From the NCBI GenBank assembly GCA_016713535.1, contig JADJOY010000011.1:57766-80252 (forward strand): a stretch of DNA of 22,487 bases, read 5' to 3'. The DNA is from JADJOY01 sp016713535 [NCBI: Deltaproteobacteria bacterium] (lineage in GTDB: Bacteria; JADJOY01). Made by a program: the position numbers and the translations under genes. Numbering within the stretch: the stretch's first letter is position 1; every line of letters begins with the position of its first letter. The notes under the pieces were generated by a model, which made no database searches, was not told where the DNA came from, and was given only the letters and a program-made list of their open reading frames with translations. Positions 9,298-16,350 of this stretch are shown here, in pieces.

Positions 9298-11026
9298 ATG
9301 ACCGAGATGACATCCCATACCGTGATGACGGGCGGCCAAATGGTCATGCGCTGCCTGGAGCGCGAGGGCGTCGAGTACGTTTTTGGCTACTCCGGCGGTG
9401 CCGCCATGCCGATCTTCGACGCACTCGTCGATTCCAAGATCAAGTTGATCCTGGTTCGGCACGAGCAGGGCGCCACCCACATGGCGGACGGCTACGCCCG
9501 TTCGAGCGGCCGCCCCGGAGTGGTGCTGGTCACCTCCGGGCCCGGCGCCACCAACTGCGTGACCGGCCTCCTCACGGCGCTGATGGACTCGGTGCCGATG
9601 ATCGTCCTCACCGGCCAGACCATCACCAGCATGCTCGGCAAGGACGCCTTCCAGGAGGCGGACGTCACCGGCATCACCTACCCGGTGGTCAAGCACAGCT
9701 ACCTGGTGAAAAACGCCAACGATATCCCGCGGGTGATGAAGGAGGCGTTCTACATCGCCACCACGGGCCGGCCCGGCCCGGTGCTCGTCGACCTGCCCAA
9801 GGACGTGACTCAGGGGCCATGCTCGGCGAGCTTCGTCGACGAGGTGCGGCTGCCCGGCTACCACGTCCCGGGACGCGCGGAGCCCGAGCTCCTCGAGAAG
9901 ACCGCCGCCTACTTCGCGAAGTCGAAGAAGCCGCTGCTCTACGTCGGCCACGGCGCGGTGCTCGCAAACGCCGGCCCGGCGATCATGCGCCTCGCCGAGC
10001 GCCTCCAGGCGCCCATCGCCAACACGCTGCTCGGCAAAGGGGGCCTGCCCCGAGGACCATCCGTTGCACCTCGGCATGCTCGGCATGCACGGCACCGCCT
10101 ACGCCAACAAGGCGGTGGGCGGCTGCGACCTCATCATGGCGATCGGTGCGCGCTGGGACGACCGGATCACCGGCAAGCTCAGCGAGTTCTGCAAGGACGC
10201 GATCAAGATCCACGTCGACATCGACCGCGCCGAGTTCAACAAGGTCATCCGGCCCGACGTGTCGCTCGCGGGCGACGCGCGGCTGGTCGTCGAGGACCTG
10301 ATCCCGCTGGTCAATCGCCTCGACACCGACGAGTGGCTGAAGGGACTGAACGAGTGGCGCAAGATCCACCCCCTCAAGTACCCGAAGAAGGGCGGACTGC
10401 GCGCCCAGCAGGTCCTCGATCGTCTCGACAAGCTCGGCGGCCGCGAAGCCATCATCACCACCGACGTCGGTCAGCACCAGATGTGGGCGGCGCAGTTCTG
10501 CCGCACCACCAAGAATCGCCACTGGCTGTCGTCGGGCGGCGCCGGGACGATGGGCTTCGGGTTCCCGGCGGCGGTCGGCGCTCAGCTCGCCAACCCCGAC
10601 AAGAAGGTGTGGGCGATCTGTGGTGACGGCGGCTTCCAGATGACCATGGCCGAGCTCGCCACCGCGCAGCTCAACAAGATCCCGGTCAAGGTGCTGATCA
10701 TCAACAACCACTACCTGGGCATGATCCGGCAGTGGCAGGAGCTCTTCTTCGACGGCCGCCTCTCCGGCGCCGACCTCGAAGGCAACCCGGACTTCGTGAA
10801 GATCGCCGCGGCCTACGCCATCCCGGGCTGGAACATCCGGCGCGCGGCGGACGTCGACAAGGTCCTCAAGAAGGCGATGGCCTACAACGACGGGCCGTGC
10901 GTGGTGAACGCCGAGGTCGTGAAGGAGGACAACGTCTTCCCGATGATCCCGGCCGGCGCCGCCTACAAGGACATGATCATCGAGCGGCCCAAGTACAAGC
11001 TCGAGAAGCCCTCGGGCTCGACCTGA
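9298..11026 (+). CDS. ilvB: Acetolactate synthase large subunit, frameshifted in the middle
   Basis: The thiamine-diphosphate enzyme of the first shared step of valine, leucine and isoleucine synthesis. It joins two pyruvates, or pyruvate and 2-oxobutyrate. The N-terminal PYR domain has the catalytic Glu in RHEQGATHMADGYAR and the SGPGATN loop. The C-terminal domain has GDGGFQMTMAELATAQ and NNHYLGMIRQWQ, the cofactor and metal site. The CCCC run at 10048-10051 has one base too many. Without it, LLGKGGLP continues as EDHPLHLGMLGMHGTAYANK and the protein is about 575 residues, the normal length. As given, the gene is split into two frames. The ATG at 9298 matches the family's start region and follows a weak GAAAGTGAG site. 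It pairs with the small-subunit gene downstream across a repeat-bearing 148-bp spacer. Confidence 0.93.
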
Positions 11027-11062
11027 GCCGCAAGCCCAGAGGCGACCCATCCGCGAATCGGC

Positions 11063-11077
11063 GGGGGCACGTCCCCC
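11063..11077. repeat. GGGGG-CACGT-CCCCC hairpin
   Basis: A 5-bp perfect hairpin 36 bases after the ilvB stop. It belongs to the same style of GC hairpin as the tandem pair immediately downstream and the one at 14378-14396. It may stabilise or shorten the ilvB mRNA. Confidence 0.45.
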
Positions 11078-11088
11078 TGCCGGATGCC

Positions 11089-11160
11089 GTAGGGGCGGGG
11101 CCGGTCCCCGCCCGCAGGAATCAGGTAGGGGCGGGGCCAGTCCCCGCCCGCAGGAATCGA
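11089..11160. repeat. Two tandem 36-bp hairpin repeats between ilvB and ilvH
   Basis: Copies at 11089-11124 and 11125-11160 differ at only about three positions. Each contains GGGCGGGG and CCCCGCCC arms around a 5-nt loop and ends in GCAGGAATC. They abut without a spacer, unlike CRISPR repeats. The second copy ends just as the ilvH ribosome site begins. They resemble REP-like intergenic elements and could influence the ratio of large to small subunit. Confidence 0.8.
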
Positions 11161-11174
11161 GAGGAACCCTTCCC

Positions 11175-11747
11175 ATGCCCACCGCGACGAAGACCGAAAC
11201 CACCCCCACGCTGACGGCGCAGGTCGTCCCCGCGGGAGCCCTTCACACCATCAGCCTGCTGGTCGCCAACAAGCCCGGCGTCCTGGTGCGCGTGGCGCTG
11301 GTGTTCGCCCGGCGCGGCTACAACATCGAGTCGCTGGTGGTGTCGCCGGCGATCTCGGTGACCGGCGTCGAGAGCAAGGCGGGTGAGTTCTCGCGCATGA
11401 CGATCACCTGCTCGGGCGACGTCGAGACCCTCGAGCAGATCATCAAGCAGCTCGAGAAGCTCATCGACGTCGTCCACGCCATCGACCACACCGGTCAGGC
11501 GGTGATCGAGACCGAGGTCGCGCTGGTCAAGGTGAAGGTGGCGCTCGAGGCCCGCACCACCGTGCTGCAGATCGTCGAGCACTACCGCGCCCGTGTCGTC
11601 GACTACGGCACCGACTCGATGATCGTGCGGGTGGTGGGCGACAGCACCAAGCTCGACTCGTTCATCAACCTGGCGATGCAGTTCGGCATCATCGAGCTGG
11701 TGCGCTCGGGCAAGATCATCATGAGCCGAGGCCTCGCGGAGACGTGA
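11175..11747 (+). CDS. ilvH: Acetolactate synthase small (regulatory) subunit
   Basis: This 190-residue regulatory subunit binds the IlvB catalytic subunit, raises its activity and gives feedback inhibition by branched-chain amino acids, typically valine. The N-terminal ACT domain (about residues 22-97) starts with HTISLLVANKPGVLVRVALV and contains RRGYNIESLVV, the usual effector-binding face. The C-terminal small-subunit domain (about 105-185) ends in GIIELVRSGKIIMSRG, typical of the family. The first 20 residues are a Thr-rich extension not usually present. GAGAGGAA lies about 8 bases before the ATG. The gene follows ilvB in the same direction and is very probably in the same operon, although GC hairpins fill the spacer and may reduce read-through. 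Confidence 0.96.
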   Translation: MPTATKTETTPTLTAQVVPAGALHTISLLVANKPGVLVRVALVFARRGYNIESLVVSPAISVTGVESKAGEFSRMTITCSGDVETLEQIIKQLEKLIDVVHAIDHTGQAVIETEVALVKVKVALEARTTVLQIVEHYRARVVDYGTDSMIVRVVGDSTKLDSFINLAMQFGIIELVRSGKIIMSRGLAET

Positions 11748-11756
11748 GGGGTCTGT

Positions 11757-11803
11757 CAGGGGGGCGGTTCCAGCCCCCCGCCCGCCCGGAGTGAATCCGG
11801 GGG
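11757..11803. repeat. Dispersed hairpin element, inverted copy of the window-start element
   Basis: GGGGGGC (11759-11765) and GCCCCCC (11773-11779) form a 7-bp stem 12 bases after the ilvH stop. It is followed by CCGCCCGGA...TCCGGGGGCGG, a second stem. The reverse complement aligns with positions 3-44 over about 40 bp with few differences. It may terminate the ilv transcript, but the shared flanks show it is a mobile or amplified repeat and not just a terminator. Confidence 0.65.
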
Positions 11804-11892
11804 CGGCCCCACCGAGTCACTCGCTTCGGTCGTGGCGTCGCGCTGAGCCTGTGAATCCTTCCGTCTGGGTCGGTCACGGAAGCCGCGTCGGC

Positions 11893-11922
11893 CCGGCGAC
11901 GGGGGATGGAACCCCCGTCGCT
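11893..11922. repeat. Dispersed hairpin repeat, copy 2
   Basis: CGACGGGGG and CCCCCGTCG arms around ATGGAA form a 9-bp perfect stem. The copy at 2792-2822 differs by one G in the left arm, and outside about 30 bp the flanks diverge. Two such copies in 22 kb suggest a larger genome-wide family. Confidence 0.65.
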
Positions 11923-12005
11923 CATATGGAGCGACTGGTGTCAAACCCGGGCTCGCGGCCCGTGGCTTCCTCTCGCGTCGTGGTTGTTTGCCTGTTGTTC
12001 TCCCT

Positions 12006-12036
12006 TCGAGGGCTCGAGGCGATGGAGGATCCGCAC
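12006..12036 (+). repeat. Left arm of a 31/32-bp imperfect inverted repeat
   Basis: Positions 12006-12036 match the reverse complement of 12194-12225 with about three differences, starting with a perfect 16-base block (TCGAGGGCTCGAGGCG). The arms are 157 bp apart and lie at the 3' side of the IS110 remnant. They could be a small mobile element's ends or two insertions of one short repeat. Confidence 0.65.
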
Positions 12037-12193
12037 GGATCGACGACGAGTCACTCTCAAATCCGCGGATTACCCCGGCCGAAGCCGGTGCAGAGCCAGC
12101 CGTGACCTCTCTCCGTCGTGAGGGCGCTGTCTACTGGACGCGAATTCGGGGTTGCCCCCTATCGCAATAGCGACGGACGACATCCTCGGAGAC

Positions 12194-12225
12194 GTGCCGG
12201 ACCCTCCAGCGCCTCGAGCCCTCGA
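12194..12225 (-). repeat. Right arm of the inverted repeat
   Basis: Reverse-complement partner of 12006-12036. It lies 36 bp beyond the stop of the transposase remnant, inside sequence that would be the element's 3' flank. Confidence 0.65.
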
Positions 12226-12260
12226 TCTCCTTTCTCGTGGAGTGGAACCAACCCTCGTCG

Positions 12261-13062
12261 TCAGGCCGCCTTCTTGCCCGTGCTCGCCTCTCGCTCCAGC
12301 TGCTCGTGAGCGTCGCGATGCAGCACATCCCAGACAAGCGTCGCAGACTCGAACCGCAGGAAGCCGTAGAGCTCGGCCACCACGCTGAGCGCGGTGACCG
12401 TGTCGAAGCTGCGAAAGCACCGCAGATGCCGAACCGGCGTCGCGTACGGCTCCCGTTGCGCCGCCGCCTCGAGCTTCGCGTCCAGGTCCGCGAGCATCTG
12501 CTGCGCTTCCGTGACCGCCCGGATCAGCGTGTCGAACGTCATCGTGGCGTACTCGTCCGTGAAGCGTTGCTGCTCGATCCACGGGTGCGACGAGTCCACG
12601 TGACCTTGCCGGGATAGATGCGATCGCGCCGAAGCCAAATTTGCTCAGCCGATGCCGCCGGACTCGAGATCCTTCTGGGTCGCCTCGCGGACGCGGCCAG
12701 GTCGCGGAGGCTCTCTTGCTCCGGGGTTGGCGGCTGGACCTCCGTAGATCCCCGTTGCGCAGACCCTGAGCGAGCTTGCGGGCGTCTCGGCGATCCGTCT
12801 TGATGCGCTCGCCCGGCTTGCGCGGAATGAGCGACGGCGCCAGCGATGCGGGTGCAGGCCGGCCGCCCGCAGGACGCGCTGGAGCGCGTAGCCGGGTGGG
12901 ACCCGCCTCGTAGCAGGTGCGAATCTCGCTCTCGCCGGCTTCGCGGCGAATGCGGCCGATCATCTTGGCGATCGCACGCGACTCGTTGCGCGTCTGCCAC
13001 TCGATCCACTCTCCGCCCGGGGTCAGCAGCGCGACCTGGATAAACCGCTTGCACACGTCCAT
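12261..13062 (-). pseudogene. Decayed IS110-family transposase
   Basis: Pieces of one IS110-type transposase lie in order on this strand but in three frames. The N-terminus (ATG at 13062) reads MDVCKRFIQVALLTPGGEWI and holds the first acidic residue of the DEDD catalytic domain. Next come PSLIPRKPGERIKTDRRDAR, then in another frame LTEVQPPTPEQESLRDLA, then RRDRIYPGKVTW, then EQQRFTDEYATM, and finally LRCFRSFDTVTALSVVAELY, the start of the Transposase_20 domain. After FESA the match ends, so the conserved C-terminal serine region is missing. One extra G near 12894-12896 explains the first break, and several one-base losses explain the others. The mix of insertions, losses and a truncation suggests true decay. 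In family members this enzyme is guided by a structured RNA encoded beside it. Confidence 0.85.
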
Positions 13063-13088
13063 GCCGACGTTCGTTCGCGTAAGCTTGC

Positions 13089-13246
13089 CCAGACCGGCTC
13101 CTCTCGCATGCGGCTCTGGCGCCCTCGGGCGCTAACCCGCGTAGTGGTAGGTGGCTGCACCACCGATTAACCACGTTTTGCGAGATGGAGCCGGTCGCTC
13201 CATAAGGTCTACGATGGCTTTCGTAGCGCGGGGGGCTCCGCCCCCC
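13089..13246 (-). ncRNA. Hairpin array upstream of IS110 remnant (possible bridge-RNA relic)
   Basis: Five stem-loops lie in a row just upstream of the transposase start: CCAGA...TCTGG (13089-13119), overlapping by one base with GCGCCC-TC-GGGCGC (13119-13132); the nested GTGGT/GGTGG...CCACC/ACCAC (13144-13174); ATGGAGC...GCTCCAT (13185-13203); CTACGA...TCGTAG (13209-13226); and GCGGGGGG...CCCCCC (13228-13246). In IS110-group elements the bridge RNA is transcribed from the end located 5' of the transposase, which is where these sit. No target or donor loops were matched, so the call is positional and structural only. The last hairpin may instead be a generic intergenic repeat. The remaining bases to 13436 contain more hairpins but no gene. 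Confidence 0.3.
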
Positions 13247-13326
13247 CCGCGGCGCTTCGCGCTCGCTCGATTTCTTCACCGGCTCGCCGCGCCGCGCCGC
13301 GATCCGGGGCCGCCCATCGTTCGGAG

Positions 13327-13346
13327 GGACCGCCTCCCGGCGGTCC
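13327..13346. repeat. Perfect hairpin GGACCGCC-TCCC-GGCGGTCC
   Basis: An 8-bp perfect stem with a tetraloop in the spacer between the IS110 remnant and the fmdB-like gene. Role unknown; it may be part of the same class of intergenic hairpins. Confidence 0.45.
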
Positions 13347-13398
13347 GCCGCCGGTCCTCGCCCGCGGAGGGCGACCGCTTCGGGGCTGTGGCCGGTTG

Positions 13399-13422
13399 GG
13401 GTCGTCGACGAAGCGACGACCC
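13399..13422 (-). terminator. Hairpin downstream of fmdB-like gene
   Basis: GGGTCGTCG (13399-13407) and CGACGACCC (13414-13422) form a 9-bp perfect stem with a 6-nt loop, 14 bases beyond the fmdB-like stop codon. It is well placed to end that transcript, though no T-tract is present. Confidence 0.55.
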
Positions 13423-13436
13423 TCCAGGCAACGCCG

Positions 13437-13775
13437 TCACGCTCTCGGGGTGTCGCCGGTGCTGCACGCTCCGCCACCGCCACCGGTGGGATCGGATGCA
13501 CCGCAGCTGGGGCACGAGCCGTCCTCGCTCACCGGCAGCGAAGCGCTCCCGCCGCCCTGATCCGGTACGAAGCGCACGTTCCCCATCGCCTTGAGGTCGT
13601 TCAGCACCTCGCTCTGCGAGCGCGACACCGAGGCGCGGAAGGTGCTCATGACGCGGTCGGTCTTGCGGCTTCCGCACTCCTTGCACTTCACGCCGAACCA
13701 GTGGAACTGGTCGATCTTCTCGAGGTAGCCCGAGGTCGAGCCACACTTGCGGCAGCGATATTCGTAGAGCGGCAC
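13437..13775 (-). CDS. FmdB-family zinc ribbon protein
   Basis: This 112-residue protein starts at a GTG, giving MPLYEYRCRKCG, the hallmark N-terminus of the FmdB putative regulatory family. GAGGTGA lies 5 bases before the GTG, and upstream in-frame codons read as non-coding. Cys8/Cys11 and Cys31/Cys34 form the zinc ribbon. The segment CGSRKTDRVMSTF is also family-typical. The tail is longer than in minimal FmdB proteins and adds another CPSC pair (Cys88, Cys91) in a Gly-rich region. The family is named after an amidase-operon regulator, but its general function is not established; ribosome hibernation or regulatory roles would be speculation here. The gene stands between the IS remnant and rimI and is transcribed away from rimI. 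Confidence 0.85.
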   Translation of the reverse strand: MPLYEYRCRKCGSTSGYLEKIDQFHWFGVKCKECGSRKTDRVMSTFRASVSRSQSEVLNDLKAMGNVRFVPDQGGGSASLPVSEDGSCPSCGASDPTGGGGGACSTGDTPRA

Positions 13776-13887
13776 GGCAGTCACCTCACGGGCCAACGAG
13801 GACCCGGTCGCAAACGCGAGGGGCGATCGAGTATATCGGGCGGCGCACGCCGCCCACAAATCCGGCGCCGCGGAATATCCCTGGAAA

Positions 13888-14376
13888 ATGGCCCGTTACG
13901 ACGCTCTCGACGTGGGCGAGATGGTCCTCGACGATCTCGACGAGGTGCTCGCCGTCGACGCTCGCGCGCTCAAGAGCTCGTGGTCGCGCGCCCACTTCCT
14001 GGTCGAGCTCGAGAGCCCGCTCGGCGCCGCCTACGTGGCGCGCTCGCCGCGCCATCGCGACGGTGCGTTGCTCGGCTTCGCGGTGGTGCGAGTGGTCGCC
14101 GACGAGTGCGAGGTGCTCACCGTCGCCGTCGACCCCAAGGCGCGCCGCCGCGGGGTGGGTCGCGCGCTCCTCGAGCGCGCTCTCGGTGACGCCCAGCGCC
14201 GCGGCGCGACTCGCGCTCACCTCGAGGTGCGCGCCGGTAACCGCGCCGCGATCGCGCTCTACGCCCTGCTCGGCTTCGGCGAGCGAGGGCTTCGCGCGCG
14301 CTACTACGTGAACCCGACGGAGGACGCGCTGCTCATGACCGCCGACCTCGCTCGACCCGAGGTGGAGGCTACGTAG
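13888..14376 (+). CDS. rimI: Ribosomal protein S18 alanine N-acetyltransferase RimI-like
   Basis: A 162-residue GNAT acetyltransferase resembling RimI, which acetylates the N-terminal alanine of ribosomal protein S18. The acetyl-CoA motif A is VLTVAVDPKARRRGVGRALL (about residues 76-95), with the R-R-x-G-V-G-R pyrophosphate loop. It is followed by HLEVRAGNRAAIALYALLGF and RARYYVNPTEDALLM, a combination typical of RimI (N-x-x-A-x-x-L-Y and G-F motifs, then R-x-x-Y-Y). Substrate specificity is inferred from these family motifs only, and a related GNAT is possible. It is monocistronic as far as visible: fmdB-like diverges from it and the alkaline phosphatase converges on it. Confidence 0.8.
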   Translation: MARYDALDVGEMVLDDLDEVLAVDARALKSSWSRAHFLVELESPLGAAYVARSPRHRDGALLGFAVVRVVADECEVLTVAVDPKARRRGVGRALLERALGDAQRRGATRAHLEVRAGNRAAIALYALLGFGERGLRARYYVNPTEDALLMTADLARPEVEAT

Positions 14377-14377
14377 C

Positions 14378-14396
14378 GCGGGGGCTCGTCCCCCGC
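14378..14396. terminator. Bidirectional hairpin between convergent genes
   Basis: GCGGGGG (14378-14384) and CCCCCGC (14390-14396) form a 7-bp perfect stem around CTCGT, one base after the rimI stop and 44 bases from the alkaline phosphatase stop. It could serve both convergent genes. The preceding GTAGCGCGGGG also occurs at 13223-13233, so this may be a copy of a dispersed element. Confidence 0.5.
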
Positions 14397-14439
14397 CGGT
14401 CGGCCCGCGGGGAACGAGCCGCCGCGCCACGAGTCCGCT

Positions 14440-16068
14440 TCACTCGAGCCCGAGCGCCTCCATCAGGATCCGCCCGAGCTCGGACTCGTGGTGGAGCCCC
14501 TCGAGCCGGCGGGTCCACGCGCGCGGCCCGCTCGCGACGGCGAGGACCAGCGTCGAGGTGTGGGTGCCGGTCCCCCACACCACTCCCTGCTCGCGAGCGA
14601 GCGCGCGCCCGAGCAGCGCGGCGCGGGCGCGCGGCGGATCGACGTAGAACTCCTTGAAGTCGGCGATGCGCGGAAAGGTGCGCTCGTCGAGGTAGCGGTG
14701 CCCGGCGACGTAGGTCTCGTTGGGCTCGGTGGCGAGGACGGCGCGAGCGTCGTCGACGGTGATCGGGAACGCGGACGCGGCGTTCACGAGCGCCACGAGC
14801 GCCTCGGGCGTGCGCTCGGCGACCGGGCGCGTGTCGAGGGTGTCGAGGAGCTCGCCGAAGCTCGCGCGCTGGGCGTGGAGCCGGTCGAGCACCGCGGGAT
14901 CGCCGTAGTTGAACTCGGTCCGGAATGGCTCCCCCGCCAGCGCCTGGCCGGAGAGCGCCAGGCCCGACGGCAGCTTCCAGCGTGAGTAGCTGAAACCGAA
15001 CGAGCCGGTCTCGTGGTCGGCGGTGACGAGCACCAGCGTCTCGGGATGATCGGCCGCCCAGTCGCGGATCAGGCCCACGGTCTCGTCGAAGGCGAGCATC
15101 TCGTGGAGCAGGTCGCCGGCGTCGTTGTCGTGGCCGGCCCAGTCGATCTGTCCTCCCGCCTCCACCATCAAGAAGAAGCCACGCGCCGAGCGCGACAGGC
15201 GCTCGAGCGCCGCCTGCGTCATCTCGCTCACGGTGGGAACGGTGCGCGCCGGATCGGCGCTCATCCGGTGCATGGCGATCGCGTCCGGCATGGCGCCCGA
15301 GGCGAAGAGGCCGAGCACACGCTCGCCACGGGCCGCGGCGAGCCCGTCGCGATCGAACACCACCGGGTAGCCGAGGGCCCGCGCCTCGGCCACCAGGTCG
15401 CGCTGGTCGTGGCGCTTCGACTCGAGGCGGAAGCTCGGCGGCAGCCGCGCGCGCCACGCCGCGCGCACCGCCGAGCCCTCGTCGCCGACCTGCGCCGGCA
15501 GGAAGCTGCGCAGTCCGCCCGAGAGCATCACGTCGGGCTGCGTCGTGAGAAGGTCCTCGGCGATCTCGGCCTCCTGGTAGCGGTAGGGCCGATGCGCGGC
15601 GAACGCTGCGGGTGTCGCGTCGGTGATGCGCACGTTGGAGACCAGCCCGGTCGCGTAGCCGGCCTTCCGTGCCTTCTCGAGGATCGTCTGCGCCGGGTTC
15701 CCGTCGGCGTCGACGCCGATCATCCCCGGGCGCGACGGGCCTGCGATCGCGAGCTGCGTCGCCGAGCCTGCCGAGTCGTTGACGAGCCCGTCGGCGGGCT
15801 CGGTGCTCGAGAGCCCGGTCTGCCCCTCGCGCATGAGCTTCACGAGCGCGAGCTCACGACCTTTCACCACCGAGTGGGGTGCGTGGCGGGCGTACAGGTT
15901 CGCGAGCGCCACCTGCTGGGGACCCATGCCGTCACCGATCACCAGGATCACGTTGCGCACCCGGGTCGCGCTCGGCGCGTCGCGCAGCACGGCCTGCGAG
16001 CGGCACGAGAGGGACGTCGTGACGACCCAGACCAGCATGACCAGCACGTATCGACGACCGATCGTCAC
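14440..16068 (-). CDS. Exported alkaline phosphatase (PhoA superfamily)
   Basis: This 542-residue phosphomonoesterase has all expected metal and catalytic elements of the alkaline phosphatase family: VILVIGDGMG (Asp46), the nucleophile in NDSAGSAT (Ser99), ITDATPAAFAAH, VEAGGQIDWAGHDND, VLVTADHETGSF and a C-terminal GTGTHTST histidine. It would release phosphate from organic monoesters outside the cytoplasm. The GTG at 16068 is chosen because GGAG lies about 7 bases upstream. It gives a short basic start and a hydrophobic segment ending in TTSLSC, so it is secreted or possibly lipid-anchored at Cys22; the lipobox is not canonical. A much longer upstream reading frame is an artefact opposite phnS. 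The gene is divergent from the 2-AEP operon, which fits a shared phosphate-starvation response, but I could not identify a Pho box. Confidence 0.93.
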   Translation of the reverse strand: MTIGRRYVLVMLVWVVTTSLSCRSQAVLRDAPSATRVRNVILVIGDGMGPQQVALANLYARHAPHSVVKGRELALVKLMREGQTGLSSTEPADGLVNDSAGSATQLAIAGPSRPGMIGVDADGNPAQTILEKARKAGYATGLVSNVRITDATPAAFAAHRPYRYQEAEIAEDLLTTQPDVMLSGGLRSFLPAQVGDEGSAVRAAWRARLPPSFRLESKRHDQRDLVAEARALGYPVVFDRDGLAAARGERVLGLFASGAMPDAIAMHRMSADPARTVPTVSEMTQAALERLSRSARGFFLMVEAGGQIDWAGHDNDAGDLLHEMLAFDETVGLIRDWAADHPETLVLVTADHETGSFGFSYSRWKLPSGLALSGQALAGEPFRTEFNYGDPAVLDRLHAQRASFGELLDTLDTRPVAERTPEALVALVNAASAFPITVDDARAVLATEPNETYVAGHRYLDERTFPRIADFKEFYVDPPRARAALLGRALAREQGVVWGTGTHTSTLVLAVASGPRAWTRRLEGLHHESELGRILMEALGLE

Positions 16069-16350
16069 GAGGGCGCTCCGTTCTCGGATCCACGTCCCGG
16101 GGCGCGCTGCGGACTCGTGGCGCGTTTCGTGGGTGTGGGGCGAGCAACGATGCCCGGCCTCGATGGCGGGCAGCGGGCGCGTACGTGGCTTCTCGATGGC
16201 GCCGGCGCGCGCCGCCGATTCGTTGCGCGCCTGACACCTGCGCGACATCCGACGGTCGCGAGCCGCCGGTAGCGTTACGGGCCTTCGGGAGGTGCGGGCG
16301 GCGCACCGATCGCGGGCCGCGCCTCGCGCAGCCTGGCGGAGACACCTTCG

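Larger units (their letters stand above)
11748..12260. other. Gene-free, repeat-rich spacer
   Basis: I see no gene in these 513 bases. They contain the hairpin element just after ilvH, a second copy of the CGACGGGGG hairpin (11893-11922), one arm pair of a 31-32-bp inverted repeat, and possibly the deleted 3' end of the neighbouring transposase remnant. The translations are short and do not resemble a protein family I recognise. Confidence 0.6.

Noticed and set aside
8943-10051. Programmed ribosomal frameshifting in thiolase and ilvB
   Set aside because: CCCC runs are not classic slippery heptamers, these families are not known to use recoding, and the same type of shift appears in unrelated genes nearby.
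11089-11160. CRISPR-like repeat
   Set aside because: Two 36-bp repeats resemble CRISPR unit size, but they abut directly with no spacers, there are only two, and no cas gene is nearby.
12118-13594. Plus-strand ORFs across the IS110 region
   Set aside because: They are antisense shadows of the transposase remnant or GC-rich spacer translations without recognisable motifs.
16069-16350. Pho box for shared phosphate control
   Set aside because: I looked for the repeated CTGTCAT-type half-sites between the alkaline phosphatase and phnS and found none convincing. Other phyla may use a different site.
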